Source: Firmicutes bacterium UBA5486 (GTDB taxonomy: Bacteria > Bacillota > UBA4882 > UBA10575). From it: a stretch of 7,869 nucleotides of DNA. The position numbers were made by a program, and so were the translations under genes. Where the stretch lies: NCBI GenBank assembly GCA_002427045.1, contig DIPO01000034.1, positions 1 through 7,869 of the forward strand. The letters are read 5' to 3'. The notes beneath the pieces are model-generated. The model had not been told where the DNA came from. It did not search any database and worked only from the letters and a program-made list of their open reading frames with translations. This document shows positions 6,406 through 7,869 of this stretch, in pieces (position 1 is the first letter of the stretch; each line of letters opens with the position of its first letter).

Positions 6406-7209
6406 CTAGTCCGATGGATCACACTTTGTTGAAGAAGTTGGTTTTTTAATCCTAATTAGATTTCTTATTTGGTTAAAGAGGATGGTAAAAAAGCGTAAAA
6501 TCGAAAAGGGAGTATACAAGGTAGTGATCAACTTAATTTCTTCTTTTTTTTCTTTAAAAAAACTTACTAGCTCTTGTGAACTATTAATTTCCTGGGGTAA
6601 GATAATACCACCCCTGCCTAAGTCATTAATGCGATGAAAATCTGACCCGGAAATCTTTAATAGATTATGATTTTTTGCAAAAGCAAGTGCCTGGTCATTG
6701 TGGGAATTATGTCGAGGATTACCATTATAAACTTCGATACCGTCGATTAATTTAGGTGAAACGGGAGTTACTCCCGGACGAAAGGGGTGAGCTTGAAAAA
6801 TAAGGATTTCGTAGGAAGTAGCTACTTCTTCAGTTAGTTGTTTAAAATTTACAATACCAAAATTATATAGTTCGGGATAAGTTTTAAGGAAGGTTTCATC
6901 GATTCCATATATTAAAAACTCACGTGGAGATTCGGTAAATTTAATTTCAATACCTAACATAACCGTAAGCCCGATCTTACTTCCTTCTTCTAAGACATGA
7001 TAATAACCTTGAAGAAAATGCTCGATTTTATCTTCCCATGAGGTGTTTTTAGCATATTTTTGAAAATAAGCTTTACAATAATGGTCGGTAATGACGATTC
7101 CGTCATAACCGGCTTTTTTATATAAATCTGCTACAATTTTACCTTTGGTCCGTCCGCAGATACTAGATTCTCTGGTATGTACATGTGTATCAAGGCGAAA
7201 AAAATTCAT
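6406..7209 (-). CDS. PHP-domain metal-dependent phosphoesterase (substrate unknown)
   Basis: This is a polymerase-and-histidinol-phosphatase (PHP) domain protein of 267 residues, predicted cytosolic. Metal ligands of the family are visible: DTHVHTRES (7-15, with Asp7, His9, His11, Glu14), TDHY (41-44), GIEI (86-89, Glu88), FQAHPFRPG (138-146, His141) and SGSDFH (187-192, Asp190, His192). The set looks complete, so it should be catalytically active on a phosphoester, but I cannot name the substrate; family members act on nucleotides, 3',5'-bisphosphates, histidinol phosphate and DNA. Residues 227-256 form a hydrophobic then basic tail that could touch membrane or a partner. ATG at 7209 has AAGGA (7221-7217) 7 nt upstream. 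It converges on purD with a 4-nt gap, so it is probably not part of the pur operon. Confidence 0.85.
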   Translation of the reverse strand: MNFFRLDTHVHTRESSICGRTKGKIVADLYKKAGYDGIVITDHYCKAYFQKYAKNTSWEDKIEHFLQGYYHVLEEGSKIGLTVMLGIEIKFTESPREFLIYGIDETFLKTYPELYNFGIVNFKQLTEEVATSYEILIFQAHPFRPGVTPVSPKLIDGIEVYNGNPRHNSHNDQALAFAKNHNLLKISGSDFHRINDLGRGGIILPQEINSSQELVSFFKEKKEEIKLITTLYTPFSILRFFTILFNQIRNLIRIKKPTSSTKCDPSD

Positions 7210-7428
7210 ATTCTATTCCTTGCTTTTTTAAATAGTAGTATAAAGATATAATCCTTGGGGTACATGAAAGAAAATAAGCTAACATAGCTGTAGCTGTCAG
7301 TGGCTAACGATAAGCTACGAAATGCTTTTTTCAATTCCCTCGATTATGTGATTTTCTTTAGTTTATTATAAACGTTTTTTTAGAAAGTACTAATTAAACA
7401 TAATATAAAAAACCAATAAAAGAAAAGA

Positions 7429-7445
7429 GCCACCTTAAAGGTGGC
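7429..7445 (-). terminator. Intrinsic terminator on the - strand
   Basis: On the - strand GCCACCT and AGGTGGC form a perfect 7-bp GC-rich stem over a TTA loop, followed at once by TCTTTTCTTTTATT (plus-strand 7428-7415). It faces - strand transcripts coming from the right, 220 nt before the PHP start codon. It would end the candidate RNA at 7593-7411 or read-through from the gene at the right edge. If conditional, it would be an attenuator of the PHP gene. On the + strand the hairpin lacks a T-run. Confidence 0.72.
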
Positions 7446-7563
7446 GAAAGTTAATTTATTTAAAAGTAAATTGAAAAAAACCTGTTACTACTCTGACTGC
7501 CGGCGTGGTCAAGAGTAGGGCGAGCATCAACAGTCGTAGGCACCTTACGTATGATGAGCTCTA

Positions 7564-7591
7564 ATTCTTTGAAAAATTTATTTCAAAGAAT
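7564..7591. repeat. 11-bp perfect hairpin at the edge of the structured element
   Basis: ATTCTTTGAAA (7564-7574) and TTTCAAAGAAT (7581-7591) are exact reverse complements with a 6-nt loop. On the - strand this hairpin would be at the very 5' end of the predicted transcript (start near 7593), where such stems protect RNA from decay. On the + strand no T-run follows, so it is not a terminator there. Confidence 0.6.
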
Positions 7592-7599
7592 GTATTTAT

Positions 7600-7628
7600 A
7601 TAATAACAAATTTCTGTTTAAAATGCAA
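7600..7628 (-). promoter_or_regulatory. Candidate promoter for the - strand structured RNA
   Basis: On the - strand TTGCAT (7628-7623), a 17-nt spacer, then TATTAT (7605-7600) with an extended -10 TG at 7608-7607. Start of transcription would be near 7593, right before the 11-bp hairpin. Because this DNA is very AT-rich, -10-like words are common by chance; the exact spacing and its position relative to hairpin and terminator are what support it. Confidence 0.4.
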
Positions 7629-7767
7629 TAGTTTTTGTAAAAAAAATTAAAAAAAGTGTAAAACCAGCTTATTTCGGAAATAACCATCATAGGAAATTGT
7701 ATAATTATTATAAAAATTACATTTAAGTACAATAATAATGTTTAGTTTTATATATTTTGAGCTAAAC

Positions 7768-7869
7768 TTAAATCAAACGATTAGAGGCTTTATATATTTT
7801 CCTTAAAGCTTTATTTAACCAATAAAGTGATTCTTTAACCATATTAACTGAGCTATTTGCGATGTCGCG
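7768..7869 (-). CDS. 3' end of an unidentified gene, cut by the window edge
   Basis: Reading leftward from the right edge, one frame is open for 33 codons and ends at TAA (7770-7768). The partial peptide ends in an amphipathic, Lys/Arg-rich segment that includes VKESLYWLNKALRKIY, and codon use resembles the neighbouring genes. The next-door DNA on its 3' side is far more AT-rich, as expected past a gene end. The fragment is too short to name a family. It points in the same direction as the PHP gene, with 558 nt between them. Confidence 0.5.
   Translation of the reverse strand, partial: RDIANSSVNMVKESLYWLNKALRKIYKASNRLI

Larger units (their letters stand above)
7411..7593 (-). ncRNA. Candidate structured small RNA or leader RNA, class unknown
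   Basis: A G+C-rich island (about 7480-7562) sits in very AT-rich DNA and has nested complementarity. CTACTCT 7488-7494 pairs with AGAGTAG 7512-7518, with GAC/GTC (7495-7497, 7508-7510) stacked inside. CGTA 7535-7538 pairs with TACG 7546-7549. GAGC-ATCA 7522-7529 pairs with TGAT-GCTC 7552-7561 across a 2-nt bulge. CTGTT 7482-7486 pairs with AACAG 7529-7533, which, with the previous helix, gives an H-type pseudoknot order. On the - strand a promoter precedes it and an intrinsic terminator follows, so a transcript of about 180 nt is plausible. It may be a free RNA or an attenuator of the PHP gene. It matches no riboswitch I know. The strand is uncertain: one helix fits the + strand slightly better. 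Confidence 0.35.
7210..7767. other. Non-coding interval between two - strand genes
   Basis: No convincing gene is present on either strand. 7210-7428 is the likely leader or promoter region of the PHP gene: on the - strand TTGAAA (about 7332-7327), 16 nt, then TATCGT (about 7310-7305) is a weak promoter. 7275-7318 is rich in AGCT: tandem TAGCTG at 7285-7296, GCTAAC at 7278-7283 and 7303-7308, and GTAGCT/AGCTAC arms at 7290-7295 and 7313-7318. 7429-7593 holds the structured element listed separately. 7606-7767 is very AT-rich with no recognised gene; GTTTAG 7740-7745 and CTAAAC 7762-7767 form a weak hairpin just after the stop of the 3'-edge gene. Confidence 0.5.

Noticed and set aside
7275..7318. 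AGCT-rich repeats as a CRISPR or operator array
   Set aside because: Units are only 6 bp and irregular, without spacers of constant length.
7480..7562. ZTP, THF, c-di-GMP, T-box or 6S RNA assignment for the structured island
   Set aside because: I compared remembered consensus motifs of these classes with both strands and none matched; left as unknown.
7429..7591. IS200/IS605-type transposon remnant
   Set aside because: Hairpins and a TTAC word are present, but there is no transposase or TnpB reading frame and no visible matching end; kept only as an alternative to test.

Overview
The window is an AT-rich stretch (intergenic DNA especially so) from what looks like a Bacillota (Firmicutes) genome, probably an anaerobic clostridium-like or thermophilic lineage. 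The evidence is a ykkC-type (PRPP) riboswitch with an intrinsic terminator, strong AGGAGG-type ribosome sites, a 4Fe-4S-type PurF with a propeptide, and heavy use of TTG starts. No rRNA, tRNA, CRISPR or insertion sequence is visible. Genus cannot be assigned from this DNA alone.

Region 1 (1-365) is a control region. A near-consensus sigma-A-type promoter (TTGACA, 17-nt spacer, TACAAT, with an extended -10 TG) overlaps a perfect 14-bp palindrome. It drives a leader holding a ykkC subtype 2b (PRPP) riboswitch aptamer. The 3' end of the aptamer is also the 5' arm of a strong terminator. About 155 nt of untranslated leader follow, including a stretch that may be a relic of coding DNA.

Region 2 (366-6401) is a six-gene + strand operon: purF, purM, purN, a FabZ-like hotdog gene, purC and purD. 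The five pur enzymes cover PRPP to phosphoribosylamine (PurF), to GAR (PurD), to FGAR (PurN), AIR formation (PurM) and SAICAR formation (PurC). PRPP is the substrate of PurF, so a PRPP-activated riboswitch gives feed-forward control: when PRPP is plentiful the terminator is not formed and the pathway is made. purL, purQ, purS, purE, purK, purB and purH are not in the window. purH, which often sits between purN and purD, is absent, and a FabZ-like gene plus purC occupy that place. The FabZ-like protein keeps the family fold motifs and the active-site Glu but has Tyr where the catalytic His should be. Its stop codon overlaps the purC start by 4 nt.

Region 3 (6406-7209, - strand) is a PHP-family metal-dependent phosphoesterase gene converging on purD with a 4-nt gap and no clear terminator between them.

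Region 4 (7210-7869) is mostly non-coding and very AT-rich, but contains a G+C-rich island with several nested and pseudoknot-like complementarities. On the - strand it lies between a plausible promoter and a clear intrinsic terminator, suggesting an approximately 180-nt structured RNA or a leader of the PHP gene. The last 102 bases hold the probable 3' end of another - strand gene. The two items most worth following up are the His-less FabZ-like protein built into the purine operon and the unidentified structured element near 7411-7593.
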